From a virus, in the IMG/VR virus record IMGVR_UViG_3300023096_000002, positions 1 to 64,000 of that record: a stretch of 64,000 bases of DNA. One strand, given 5' to 3'. Each line of letters begins with the position of its first letter. Position 1 is the first letter of the stretch. This document shows, one piece after another, positions 34,272 to 41,260 of this stretch. The translations under genes and the position numbers were made by a program. The notes below the pieces were generated by a model that saw only the letters and a program-made list of their open reading frames with translations, searched no databases and had not been told where the DNA came from.

Positions 34272-34916
34272 TCATGCATACGCGACTTGCGAGGCGATTG
34301 CAAGAGGTTTCTTCGGCGCCATCGTCAGAAAACTTAACGGGACTTTGAGCGGCAAATCCTTCCCAAAAAGGCTGACCTGGACGGTAGCGAGGACTCCATC
34401 AATAGCCAAGACCGGAACCTCATTCCCCTTCCATTCACCGCGAACAATCATCACGCGACTGCCCTTCTTGATCGACTTGTCGATGATTGGCGCGTGAGGC
34501 ATGAGGTCGTTTTCAAGGATACGGAGCTCCGTGATAAGCGCTTCCGGAATGCGCACCGGGACGTCATGATTGCAGAGCACATTATAATATCCGCGCTGCC
34601 CGCGTATGTGATACCATTGCTGATCCGTACCGAGCATCTTGACGAAGATGTATCCTCCCAGCATCGGCCTGCGCACGACGACTTCTTGCTCTTTCGGCGG
34701 GAGTTTGCGCCTCCCTCGCGGGCGCGTAATATATTGGTCCATCGGGCAGTAGGCGACGATCTCCAGGGATGGGTCCTGTTGCGTCATCATCTCACCCAAA
34801 AGGTTGATTGCTTGGGTGACCTCCACCTGGAGCTTACCAAAAGTGGAGACGCAGAACCATTGCGGAGTTGCGTGTATGGGGTATAATCCGGTATTAATCC
34901 AGCTGAGTGTGCTCAC
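34272..34916 (-). CDS. NusG/RfaH-like transcription factor
   Basis: 214 residues. GTG 34916 overlaps the nuclease stop and has GGAGGG eight bases upstream. Residues about 18-130 fit the NGN domain: QWFCVSTFGKLQVEV, a long loop, RRPMLGGYIFVKM, then the GYYNVLCNHDVPVRIP segment. Residues about 150-205 are a KOW domain (KKGSRVMIVRGEWKGNEVPVLAI). NusG-type proteins bind RNA polymerase to aid elongation, and RfaH-like paralogues act only on operons with a recruiting element. Here it heads the virion operon and precedes a structured leader, suggesting late antitermination. Confidence 0.85.
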   Translation of the reverse strand: MSTLSWINTGLYPIHATPQWFCVSTFGKLQVEVTQAINLLGEMMTQQDPSLEIVAYCPMDQYITRPRGRRKLPPKEQEVVVRRPMLGGYIFVKMLGTDQQWYHIRGQRGYYNVLCNHDVPVRIPEALITELRILENDLMPHAPIIDKSIKKGSRVMIVRGEWKGNEVPVLAIDGVLATVQVSLFGKDLPLKVPLSFLTMAPKKPLAIASQVAYA

Positions 34917-35359
34917 TTTAGTGTCCCTCCAAAAGCGTTGATGATCAGTCTCTGCAAGTCTTCATTGATATGCTCGGGTCCGAACTTGAAGCAGGAGTTC
35001 AGTTCGAAGCCCAATTCCCAGTCCTCGTCGCTGAGGCGCTTACCATCGAAGGCGTAGCTATCCCAGATATTTTCTGGACCCGGACGCTTTACACCTGTGA
35101 TCACCCATGATACTCCACCGGCGCGGGCGAACTTATAATGCCATACGATCTGAGATGGGCGCACTTCTTCCGGGAATATACGACCTTTGCGAACCTTTCC
35201 GACCTTGTACTCCAACGGGAGCAGGCGATGGCTGGATGGGCACATGAGCTGAACGTCGGGATAACCGATACCGCTGCCTATTCCGGGTTCGTAGAGTTCG
35301 CTCCAGCCTTGCCATGCTTTGAGAGTGAACCGTTTGTAGACGGTTTCTGGGCGTGCCAT
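34913..35359 (-). CDS. PD-(D/E)XK nuclease-like protein (VRR-NUC/resolvase type)
   Basis: 148 residues from ATG 35359, with CAGGA nine bases upstream. GIGYPDVQLMCPSSHRLLPLEYKVGK supplies the PD...ExK catalytic pattern, and EEVRPSQIVWHYKFARAGG resembles the Q-containing helix and following strand of VRR-NUC and resolvase-like nucleases. It is translationally coupled to the NusG-like gene. Possible roles are resolving DNA junctions before packaging or attacking host DNA. Confidence 0.75.
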   Translation of the reverse strand: MARPETVYKRFTLKAWQGWSELYEPGIGSGIGYPDVQLMCPSSHRLLPLEYKVGKVRKGRIFPEEVRPSQIVWHYKFARAGGVSWVITGVKRPGPENIWDSYAFDGKRLSDEDWELGFELNSCFKFGPEHINEDLQRLIINAFGGTLK

Positions 35360-35400
35360 GATATTCCTGTGCCGTGGGATCGCATTCGAGTTCGCTCTTG

Positions 35401-35429
35401 CGAATAGCATATTTGCGATGTGAATGCAA
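35401..35429 (-). promoter_or_regulatory. Leftward promoter for the nuclease-NusG operon
   Basis: Read on the minus strand: TTGCAT (35429-35424), 17-nt spacer, TATTCG (35406-35401). It lies about 40 bases before the nuclease ATG. Sigma70-like spacing; score moderate. Its -35 box is 9 bases from that of the rightward promoter. Confidence 0.5.
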
Positions 35430-35438
35430 GGTTATTCG

Positions 35439-35467
35439 TTGTCCTGGGTTCTTGGTTGTGGTATGGT
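35439..35467 (+). promoter_or_regulatory. Rightward promoter for a small RNA
   Basis: TTGTCC (35439-35444), 17-nt spacer, TATGGT (35462-35467), followed by GGGAGCA. Initiation would be near 35474. It is back-to-back with the leftward promoter. Confidence 0.5.
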
Positions 35468-35473
35468 GGGAGC

Positions 35474-35647
35474 AATACGTTGATCAGAGCCTCGCCCGAT
35501 TGGGACGCAAGGCCAGTGTCCTAGAACCGGTAATAGCCGTGCAGCGTATTCGAGGGGACGAGCGGTCTCAATCGTGAGAGCCAGCCGCGCAAGGAAGTCC
35601 GGCATACCCCGAGAGTAGCCATTCTCTCGGGGCTTTATCCGTTTTTC
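35474..35647 (+). ncRNA. Candidate small RNA with own promoter and terminator
   Basis: About 170 nt between a good promoter and an intrinsic terminator, with no credible reading frame. It contains GGTCTC...GAGAGCC and other small stems. It is the only rightward transcription unit in the middle of the window and lies head to head with the NusG-like operon. It resembles no tRNA: no T-loop GTTCGA was found. Confidence 0.45.
35607..35647 (+). terminator. Terminator of the small-RNA unit
   Basis: CCCCGAGAG (35607-35615) pairs with CTCTCGGGG (35624-35632), then CTTTATCCGTTTTTC. A perfect 9-bp stem with a U-rich end on the plus strand. Confidence 0.7.
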
Positions 35648-36167
35648 TTGGTACAATTGCCGTGGGTTTAGAAGCATCAACGACGGTCGGTGGGATTTGG
35701 ATCGCGTCGCTGTGGTGATTGCTCATGGTAGAGGTGTCGTGGTCCTGGGTTCTTGGGGCAAAGTCGGTTTGTAATTGGTGATGGTCCGTGGATCGTTTTA
35801 ATCGGTAAAATTCGGTCGCGCTTAGGGAGGGGGAGGGGCGATCGCCCTACGAGGTCGCCGCCGTCAGTCAGGGGGGGTGCATGGTTAACAAATCGTTCAG
35901 TCAAATGGTTAATGAGAGGTGTGCGTTAACCATATCTCTTAATGAACTGTTAACTATCAGGGGGCTTGAGTATCATTTAGCTAAAACTTTACACAACTGT
36001 TAGCTGTTCATTAACCTTGAACTATACTGCAGGATGCTATTGAAGTAGTTTGAACTACTTGAACAATACTTATCAACACTGCTATCCCATTGTAAACGTT
36101 AGGTTATTTGTCCGTTGACGTTGGCATATGCTGCATAACATGCATTATGGAACTATTTGATAAAGTT
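35648..36167. other. AT-rich gene-free region with inverted repeats
   Basis: No supported gene. GTTAAC/TTAACC words recur at least six times between 35880 and 36020. TTAATGAAC (35939-35947) is inverted at 36006-36014. A palindrome AAGTAGTT-TG-AACTACTT lies at 36043-36060. The word GTCCTGGGTTCTTGG at 35441-35455 recurs near 35741. The layout suits operators or an origin. Confidence 0.5.
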
Positions 36168-36464
36168 TTAATCTAATTTTAATGGTTGAACAGTGTTACT
36201 CCAGCCATGCAAGCTCACTGTCAGGCGGTAGTTTCCGGGTGCTATGAGGGTACGGTCCATGGACTGGTGCGCTCTGGCGGGCTTCTGTGTGCCTTGTAGG
36301 GGTGATCGGAAGGCTTGCTGGACAGGGGATTGGCGACGGTCCTCGCGCAAAGAATAATTACCGTTTCTCGTTGAGAGCAGTGGTTGTTTACACGCTACAG
36401 GTTGCATGCCTTCGTTAGCATTGACTAATAGATAACCAAAAAAGGCGATATCTTCTGCGGACAT
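36168..36464 (-). CDS. Doubtful hypothetical protein
   Basis: A 98-residue frame without a ribosome site. The C-terminal part (DRTLIAPGNYRLTVSLHGW) reads like protein, the middle less so. It lies in a gene-poor region and may not be expressed. Confidence 0.3.
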   Translation of the reverse strand: MSAEDIAFFGYLLVNANEGMQPVACKQPLLSTRNGNYSLREDRRQSPVQQAFRSPLQGTQKPARAHQSMDRTLIAPGNYRLTVSLHGWSNTVQPLKLD

Positions 36465-36517
36465 GGTTGTATTTGCCGCATGGCTGCAACCGTTCAGGTT
36501 TTATTTATATTACTACC

Positions 36518-36652
36518 TTACTTACCTCCCCCGTGAAGGAATTTATTATAATTAGATATTTCTATACTTTGGGTAAGGTTAAACCCAATAAAAACTTTGA
36601 ACGCGTGTACTTGGCACTGAGTACTTGCAACTAACAGTATACTTGAGAGCAT
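36518..36652 (-). CDS. Small secreted peptide candidate
   Basis: 44 residues from ATG 36652. The N-terminus MLSSILLVASTQCQVHA looks like a signal peptide with a cleavage site after VHA, giving a mature peptide of about 27 residues. The ribosome site is weak (GGGG at -12). It belongs to a local group of small exported proteins. Confidence 0.4.
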   Translation of the reverse strand: MLSSILLVASTQCQVHAFKVFIGFNLTQSIEISNYNKFLHGGGK

Positions 36653-36859
36653 GATTTTAGCCCCAACTCTCGCCTTTTTTGGACCCAAGGACCACGGACA
36701 ATGAACCCATAACCCAAAACCCCAAACCATACCCCTAACCACAAAGCAAAACGCGCTAGGGAGCCCATTAAAGCCCCGCCAGCGCGTTCCACATACCCTA
36801 CCCTAGTAGCCCCTTACCCAACGCCAAAGAACGCGCCAGCGGCCTCCTATGGCAGCGTC

Positions 36860-37075
36860 CTAATATTCACCAACAATCATGTATACCGCACTACAAAACC
36901 TCCCGTCATGCCAGTCCAGCGCTACACCATTCCAGCAATACTGTTCGCTTAGGCCATAGGCAAAGGACCGCGCTCCCTCGCTCCGGTATAGTTCAACCGT
37001 GCTCCAAGCCCCGCCAGCATATGAGCAAGCGACTGCTAATGTAATTGCACACCATTTTACTAGTCTATTAGTCAT
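36860..37075 (-). CDS. Small periplasmic or membrane-anchored protein
   Basis: 71 residues. A lysine-containing N-terminus is followed by a hydrophobic run (about 9-23, CAITLAVACSYAGGA), then a short Cys-containing mature part (YCWNG ... RFCSAVY). GGGG lies six bases before the ATG. Export and a disulphide are likely; function unknown, perhaps superinfection exclusion. Confidence 0.6.
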   Translation of the reverse strand: MTNRLVKWCAITLAVACSYAGGAWSTVELYRSEGARSFAYGLSEQYCWNGVALDWHDGRFCSAVYMIVGEY

Positions 37076-37145
37076 AATTTACCCCAAAGTTAAAACGAGT
37101 TTAAAATTTTACACACAACCGTGAGCAAGTGAACCCTAATACAAC

Positions 37146-37520
37146 CTATACGTCATCACCCCATTGCCGCCGGACCGCCCTCAGCCTCTCCGTTTGCAGC
37201 GCCTTCCGCTCCTTCGGTAACCACACTTTGCTAATGAATATAGTTAACTTCTCGTTAACATCAATTTCCGCATCACAATCGCAGGCCTGCAACTGTTCAA
37301 GCAAAGGTTGCAGCATATCCTCCCGTGCAACCGTTATCACTGGGTTAACCCATTTAACGTCCACTCCCAAGGTATAGCCCGCCAGCGTTACCGCTTTCTT
37401 AATACGTTGCGTTCCGCTCCGCCGCGTTGCGCCGGGTTCATGCCGCCTACCGCTCATGGGCATGCGGGCAATCTTGTCGCTCCTAACCCGACGGGTGGAG
37501 TTTTCACTACGCTTTGTCAT
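37146..37520 (-). CDS. Hypothetical basic protein
   Basis: 124 residues with a very basic N-terminal third (TKRSENSTRRVRSDKIARMPMSGRR), then a mixed alpha/beta domain (INEKLTIFISKVWLPKERKAL). ATG overlaps the upstream stop by 14 nt, with GGGAAG upstream. The basic tail suggests nucleic-acid contact. Confidence 0.65.
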   Translation of the reverse strand: MTKRSENSTRRVRSDKIARMPMSGRRHEPGATRRSGTQRIKKAVTLAGYTLGVDVKWVNPVITVAREDMLQPLLEQLQACDCDAEIDVNEKLTIFISKVWLPKERKALQTERLRAVRRQWGDDV

Positions 37521-37707
37521 TTCTATACTTCCCGTTCATTATTTTATGCACCGCTTTATTGTACTGACTGCGACTTATATTGCCGTTGCGGTATTCCGTA
37601 GTTAGCTCCGCATGAGTTTTACATCGCTCAAGTATCGCTGCATACTCTTCAACTGTCGCATCATTTACTTGCTGTTTCTTTTTCACAGTAACCCTCTTCA
37701 ACGCCAA
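37507..37707 (-). CDS. Small basic helical protein
   Basis: 66 residues, Lys/Glu-rich and helical (VEEYAAILERCKTHAELTTEYRNGNISRSQYNKAVHKIM). A stem-loop lies just before its start. No family recognised. Confidence 0.65.
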   Translation of the reverse strand: MALKRVTVKKKQQVNDATVEEYAAILERCKTHAELTTEYRNGNISRSQYNKAVHKIMNGKYRNDKA

Positions 37708-37708
37708 T

Positions 37709-37734
37709 AGCGGGCCAGTATAAACCAGCCCGCT
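37709..37734. repeat. Stem-loop before a small gene
   Basis: AGCGGGC (37709-37715) pairs with GCCCGCT (37728-37734). No U-run on either side. It uses the GCCCGC word seen in other repeats of this region. Confidence 0.45.
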
Positions 37735-37756
37735 CCCAACAACAACACGCTACACT

Positions 37757-37963
37757 TCAACGGTATGCTTCACTCCGCAAGCAAGTCAACAACCGCCAAT
37801 CCGCCGGTATGACCGCGCCCTTGAACGCTGCAGTACAATCATCACCGCTCCCGGCAATATATACTTCACCTGTCCAAGTAACGGCAAACAAGTCAACATT
37901 GGTATGCAACGGGGTCGCCCCGACCAGCCCTGCCATGAGCGCGATAGTTAAAGTTTTAATCAT
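37757..37963 (-). CDS. Small secreted protein
   Basis: 68 residues from ATG 37963 with GGAG eight bases upstream. MIKTLTIALMAGLVGATPLH is a clear signal peptide. The mature part has two cysteines (DDC, LTC) likely to form a disulphide. Probably periplasmic; role unknown. Confidence 0.65.
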   Translation of the reverse strand: MIKTLTIALMAGLVGATPLHTNVDLFAVTWTGEVYIAGSGDDCTAAFKGAVIPADWRLLTCLRSEAYR

Positions 37964-38231
37964 TGGTAATGCTCCAGCTAAAATGCCGCTCGCCTTTTGG
38001 TCCAAGCGTGTAACCCCTGTTATACCCCTGCTCCCGCACGAACGCCTTAGCTTCCGCCACGGTTGCACACTCCGGACTTGCATACAAATCCGCGTATGGT
38101 GCCGACGGGTGGCTTTCCAGACCGTAATACCCCGCAACCTCCGCAAGCCATGCCCTATAGCTGGCGTCCGTTACCGGCTCCGGCGGGCGCTTTGGGTAGG
38201 CGTCCACATACCGCACAAAAGCCTTAACCAT
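37956..38231 (-). CDS. Hypothetical protein
   Basis: 91 residues from ATG 38231, overlapping the upstream stop by 8 nt. AYRAWLAEVAGYYGLESHP and TVAEAKAFVREQGY suggest a small alpha/beta fold. Overlaps the secreted protein gene by 8 nt. Confidence 0.65.
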   Translation of the reverse strand: MVKAFVRYVDAYPKRPPEPVTDASYRAWLAEVAGYYGLESHPSAPYADLYASPECATVAEAKAFVREQGYNRGYTLGPKGERHFSWSITND

Positions 38232-38445
38232 TGATTTGTGCCTTTTCAACTTCGCTCAGCGCCAGCATGTCCGGCGCTTGCAATTCAACAATATACTTAA
38301 CTCCGGGGTTTTCACCTTGCGGGACAAATCCCAGCGCAGGCAATTCGCACAAATATTCAAAAGCGGCGTCCGCGTCGGCAAACGGACCAATATAGGCGGT
38401 TTCAAGGTTAAGCTTGCCGTGCTCGCGGAAAATGACCATATGCAT
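38224..38445 (-). CDS. Hypothetical small protein
   Basis: 73 residues with AAGGA nine bases before the ATG. GPFADADAAFEYLCELPALGF resembles the ferredoxin-like helix-strand pattern of small phage proteins. No function known. Confidence 0.65.
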   Translation of the reverse strand: MHMVIFREHGKLNLETAYIGPFADADAAFEYLCELPALGFVPQGENPGVKYIVELQAPDMLALSEVEKAQING

Positions 38446-38463
38446 TTTAACTAATCCTTTTGG

Positions 38464-38691
38464 TTAATTGTCAATCGCCGCCAGCTGTTTTAGCAAGTCG
38501 GCACGTTCAGCCATGACGGCCTCATGGCGCGTGGTATTGTTCGCCAAATGGCGGGTCAGCATTTCGCGGGCAATGTCAATGGGGTTCGCCATGCCGCTAC
38601 GAAACAGGAAAATGACCACGGCCTTTTCATGGCCTATAAGCTCGCGCTTAATTACGGTTTCAACCTCAGCCTTAATATTAATCGCGCTCAT
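38464..38691 (-). CDS. Hypothetical helical protein
   Basis: 75 residues; AAGGAGG seven bases before the ATG. Mostly helical, with a C-terminal RHEAVMAERADLLKQLAAID. The start overlaps the preceding tiny gene's stop (TAATG). Confidence 0.7.
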   Translation of the reverse strand: MSAINIKAEVETVIKRELIGHEKAVVIFLFRSGMANPIDIAREMLTRHLANNTTRHEAVMAERADLLKQLAAIDN

Positions 38692-38780
38692 TATTTTGCC
38701 TCCTTGCGGCGTTTCAGCTCAGCAACCGCTTCCGGGGTCGCCATTTTAAGCAATACGTGGAGCGGCATGTTGGTCAGCAT
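38691..38780 (-). CDS. 29-residue peptide
   Basis: Starts at ATG 38780 in a TAATG overlap with the gene before and ends in a TAATG overlap with the gene after. GGGAG lies eight bases upstream. It reads MLTNMPLHVLLKMATPEAV and ends in Lys/Arg. Coupling on both sides supports it. Similar short leader-like peptides occur in phage early operons. Confidence 0.5.
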   Translation of the reverse strand: MLTNMPLHVLLKMATPEAVAELKRRKEAK

Positions 38781-39010
38781 TAGTTCAGCTCCCAACGTGC
38801 CCAAAGTGCATCCTGTATGTCAAGCGGCAAACTTTCAAACAATGCCGTCTGCTCCGGCTCATTGCCTGCCAGTGAGGCAAAGCGGTTTGCCAGCCATTCA
38901 ATACTAGGAGTGTTGTCGCTTGTGGGCTTGCGCACAAAAGGACCGTGAGCGGCAGGGCGGGCCAGACCCGCGACATTTGCATCATGAACGTAGTTAGGGA
39001 CTTTAGCCAT
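38780..39010 (-). CDS. Hypothetical protein
   Basis: 76 residues. The C-terminal part (SIEWLANRFASLAGNEPEQTALFESLPLDIQDALWARW) is helical. Weak ribosome site. First gene after a 490-bp repeat-rich gap. Confidence 0.6.
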   Translation of the reverse strand: MAKVPNYVHDANVAGLARPAAHGPFVRKPTSDNTPSIEWLANRFASLAGNEPEQTALFESLPLDIQDALWARWELN

Positions 39011-39497
39011 ATCAGTGAACCCAGCGGCCTAATGCCGTGAGAGCAATATGCGCCTGATCCGTTAAGAAAACAATAACAAACTCATCGCAATTGTATATAT
39101 CGTTGACTTATTCAGCATAGCCCCTATTCCCGCCATACAAGCCCGCCAGCGGACGTTTGGGTTTTCCGGTACTACCACCCGAAACTTCCCGCCGTCGCGA
39201 TCTCGGTATTTTTTGGTTGTAAATGCCTTCCAAGTCCTGCAACCTATGGGACGTTATGCCCGTATCCCGCCATACAAGCCCAAGGGCGCGTTCCTCCTGT
39301 TTTCCATACCGTAGGCCATCCACACCCGACGAAGTCCGCTGGCGGGCTCCTGTATAGCCTGTTTTCCGGCGGGAGTGCGCCTGTATACCGCTGGCGGCAC
39401 GGCTTGCCCTACCAAAGCCCGGTATGCGCCGCGCCACAAACGGCAAAAGGCGGGCTACAGGAGCCCGCCTAAGCGTTTTAAAGGTATGGTTGGCGGT
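39011..39497. repeat. Repeat-rich gene-free region
   Basis: No gene supported. CCCGCCATACAAGCCC occurs at 39129-39144 and 39266-39281. An inverted relative (CCGCTGGCGGGCTCCTGTATAGCC) is at 39336-39359, and another partial copy is near 39390. CTGTTTTCC also recurs. The copies at 39129 and 40439 stay alike for about 85 bp, so this is a dispersed element, not a chance word. Confidence 0.6.
39441..39470 (-). terminator. Terminator of the DUF2786-like gene
   Basis: AGGCGGGCT (39448-39456) pairs with AGCCCGCCT (39462-39470). On the minus strand TTTTGCCG follows. A perfect 9-bp stem. Confidence 0.7.
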
Positions 39498-40238
39498 TTA
39501 TGCCGCGCTATCTGCAATGCGCGCCTGCCCTGCCGTCTGGCCCGCTACTTGCTTTTCCAGCTTTACGTTTGCGGCCGCATCCTTGTGGCGGTTTCCGCCA
39601 GCGCCAATCTTGCCGCTCTTTGCCGTGCCAAGGTTCAGGGTCGCAAGGTAGGCCTGCAACTCATCCACTTTGGTCAGGGCCATTTCACCCTTTTTGCCTT
39701 TTTGTTCCAAGTCGTGCGCCATGCGCTCCGCTACCAGCTTCGTCAGGCGGAAGCTCAGGGCATGGCTTACTTTCCGCGTATGCCGCTTGGCATTCATGTC
39801 GCCGTCGGTTGCAAAAAGCTTGGCTCCTGCAGCCTTGCATTGTGCGACGATGAACGGATACATTTCACCGGCGGTAATGCGGGCACTTTCGCGGCCTACA
39901 AAGTCAAAGCGTACACCCGTCGGGGTTGTGGTCATCATGCAGGACGCGCCGTAGTAATTCGCAATCGCGTTAATCAGGTACTTCTTCCACGTTACCGGGT
40001 TCTTGTTCGTGGCCCATGCTGGCGTCTGGCCCATTGGGTCTTCCTTGTCGCGTAGTTCCCAATGCTGCAGTTGGTATTTCGCCATCAGCTCCATCGCCTT
40101 TGTCATAAAGGCTTCGGCTTCGTGTTCGTTGTCAGTGCCCGTTGCCTTGGCGAGCAGGGCGGCGATCTTTGCCTTCATGCCTTCGTCGGCGACAGGAGCG
40201 GCATTTTCGGTCGTGGCAGTTGCGTTCTTTACGGTCAT
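39498..40238 (-). CDS. DUF2786-domain protein
   Basis: 246 residues. KIAALLAKATGTDNEHEAEAFMTKAMELMAKYQL (about 24-57) fits DUF2786, a helical motif often seen in phage and actinobacterial proteins. A mixed domain follows with FDFVGRESARITAGEMYPFIVAQ, as in the companion domain of that family. The C-terminus is Gly/Ala/Lys-rich. AAGGGG precedes the ATG. Function of the family is unknown; single-gene unit with own promoter and terminator. Confidence 0.78.
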   Translation of the reverse strand: MTVKNATATTENAAPVADEGMKAKIAALLAKATGTDNEHEAEAFMTKAMELMAKYQLQHWELRDKEDPMGQTPAWATNKNPVTWKKYLINAIANYYGASCMMTTTPTGVRFDFVGRESARITAGEMYPFIVAQCKAAGAKLFATDGDMNAKRHTRKVSHALSFRLTKLVAERMAHDLEQKGKKGEMALTKVDELQAYLATLNLGTAKSGKIGAGGNRHKDAAANVKLEKQVAGQTAGQARIADSAA

Positions 40239-40291
40239 TACAAAACCCCTTTTGGTGTGACCCCAGACCGTGATTGGCTGGTGTGACTATT

Positions 40292-40319
40292 ACTGTAGGA
40301 ATATATTCGGGCCGTGCAA
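40292..40319 (-). promoter_or_regulatory. Promoter candidate for the DUF2786-like gene
   Basis: Minus strand: TTGCAC (40319-40314), 16-nt spacer, TACAGT (40297-40292), about 55 bases before the ATG. Moderate match. Confidence 0.4.
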
Positions 40320-40813
40320 CCGAATTCTCCGGTGCTGACGAGAATAATGATTTAATAAAATGCCGCATGATCCCGCCCTATATATAATGTGTAGGGATTT
40401 CCCGGCGCATGCTGCCCAAAAGGCCGACAGGGCCATATCCCGCCATACAAGCCCGTACACGGAGATCTCCGGTTTCCGGTACTCCTACCCGAAAAATCCG
40501 CTATCGCCGATCTACTTGTTTTCATTGGGATATTAGCCTCAGCTGATATTGCTCGGCGGCAGTATGGTTCACGGACCGTTAAACCTGCCGATTTGTCCGT
40601 TAACCAAGGACCGCGAGCCTTTGATTAAAATGCAACATTCCTGATCCAAGCCATTTGATTAAAATGCCACTGAGTTCAGTTTTACTCTCAATTACCTAAA
40701 ACTTTAATGAACCGCACTTAGTTCAAATTTGAAGTGCATTTTACTAAAGTTTTATGGACCGCACTTTAATAAAATGCGATCCACATTTAATTAAAATTTG
40801 AACTAATCTACGA
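40320..40813. repeat. AT-rich iteron-like region, possible origin or control region
   Basis: No gene. TTTGATTAAAATGC occurs at 40620-40633 and 40654-40667, with variants at 40350-40363, 40764-40777 and 40786-40799 and an inverted one at 40736-40749. TTTAATGAACCGCACTT near 40703 and TTTTATGGACCGCACTT near 40751 are a second pair. CCCGCCATACAAGCCCG at 40439-40455 starts the third copy of the dispersed element. Confidence 0.55.
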
Positions 40814-41053
40814 TCATGTCGGAGGCGGAATGATCGTGATGGCGTCGTCGCCAGTCATGACGGTTTCCTCCGACGGCATCATCGCGCAATCCTCGTAAGC
40901 CTTCGCGAGTGCGCCGACAACATAGGCTGAGCCCTGCATTACCATCGCCGCTGATCGATCAGAATGATAGAACGATTTAAATCCATCCTCAAGAGCGACT
41001 TGAGATTGCTTTAGGCTCATCGCCATCGAGAAGAGGAATGTTCTGCTAGGCAT
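40814..41053 (-). CDS. Hypothetical protein
   Basis: 79 residues; ATG overlaps the upstream stop (TGATG). Helical centre (SDRSAAMVMQGSAYVVGALAKAYEDC) and a Pro/Thr end. Last gene before the AT-rich region. Confidence 0.65.
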   Translation of the reverse strand: MPSRTFLFSMAMSLKQSQVALEDGFKSFYHSDRSAAMVMQGSAYVVGALAKAYEDCAMMPSEETVMTGDDAITIIPPPT

Positions 41054-41238
41054 CAGAAACCATCCCCGAGTTTCGCCATCAGATCGGCAAGCTTCAGCTC
41101 ATCATCGTAGCTTTCCATGTCGCAGAGGCAATCGACATACGCCACCCAGATGTCACTGTTGAGCCTGTTAGCCAGCTCCTCAGGCCACGCCTCCCGGAGC
41201 ATCGCCACGGTATTCCCTGCAATTTTCACATCTGCCAT
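41053..41238 (-). CDS. Small acidic protein
   Basis: 61 residues from ATG 41238 with AGGAGA eight bases upstream, which rules out the longer frame that runs into the repeats. Acidic, helical (YDDELKLADLMAKLGDGF). Its upstream region is the ACCGGTC repeat array, a likely control site for it. Confidence 0.7.
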   Translation of the reverse strand: MADVKIAGNTVAMLREAWPEELANRLNSDIWVAYVDCLCDMESYDDELKLADLMAKLGDGF

Positions 41239-41260
41239 TTGTTCTCTCCTGTGTGATATT

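Noticed and set aside
35474-35606. tRNA or tmRNA gene
   Set aside because: There is no GTTCGA T-loop, no acceptor stem and no CCA; only small stems are present.
35432-35904. Two small minus-strand frames in the small-RNA/repeat region
   Set aside because: No ribosome sites, Pro/Arg-rich unnatural composition, and they cross a terminator and the promoter pair.
39108-39446. Minus-strand frames over the CCCGCCATACAAGCCC repeats
   Set aside because: Their sequence is just the translated repeats (GLYGG, YRRTPAGK) and no start signal exists.
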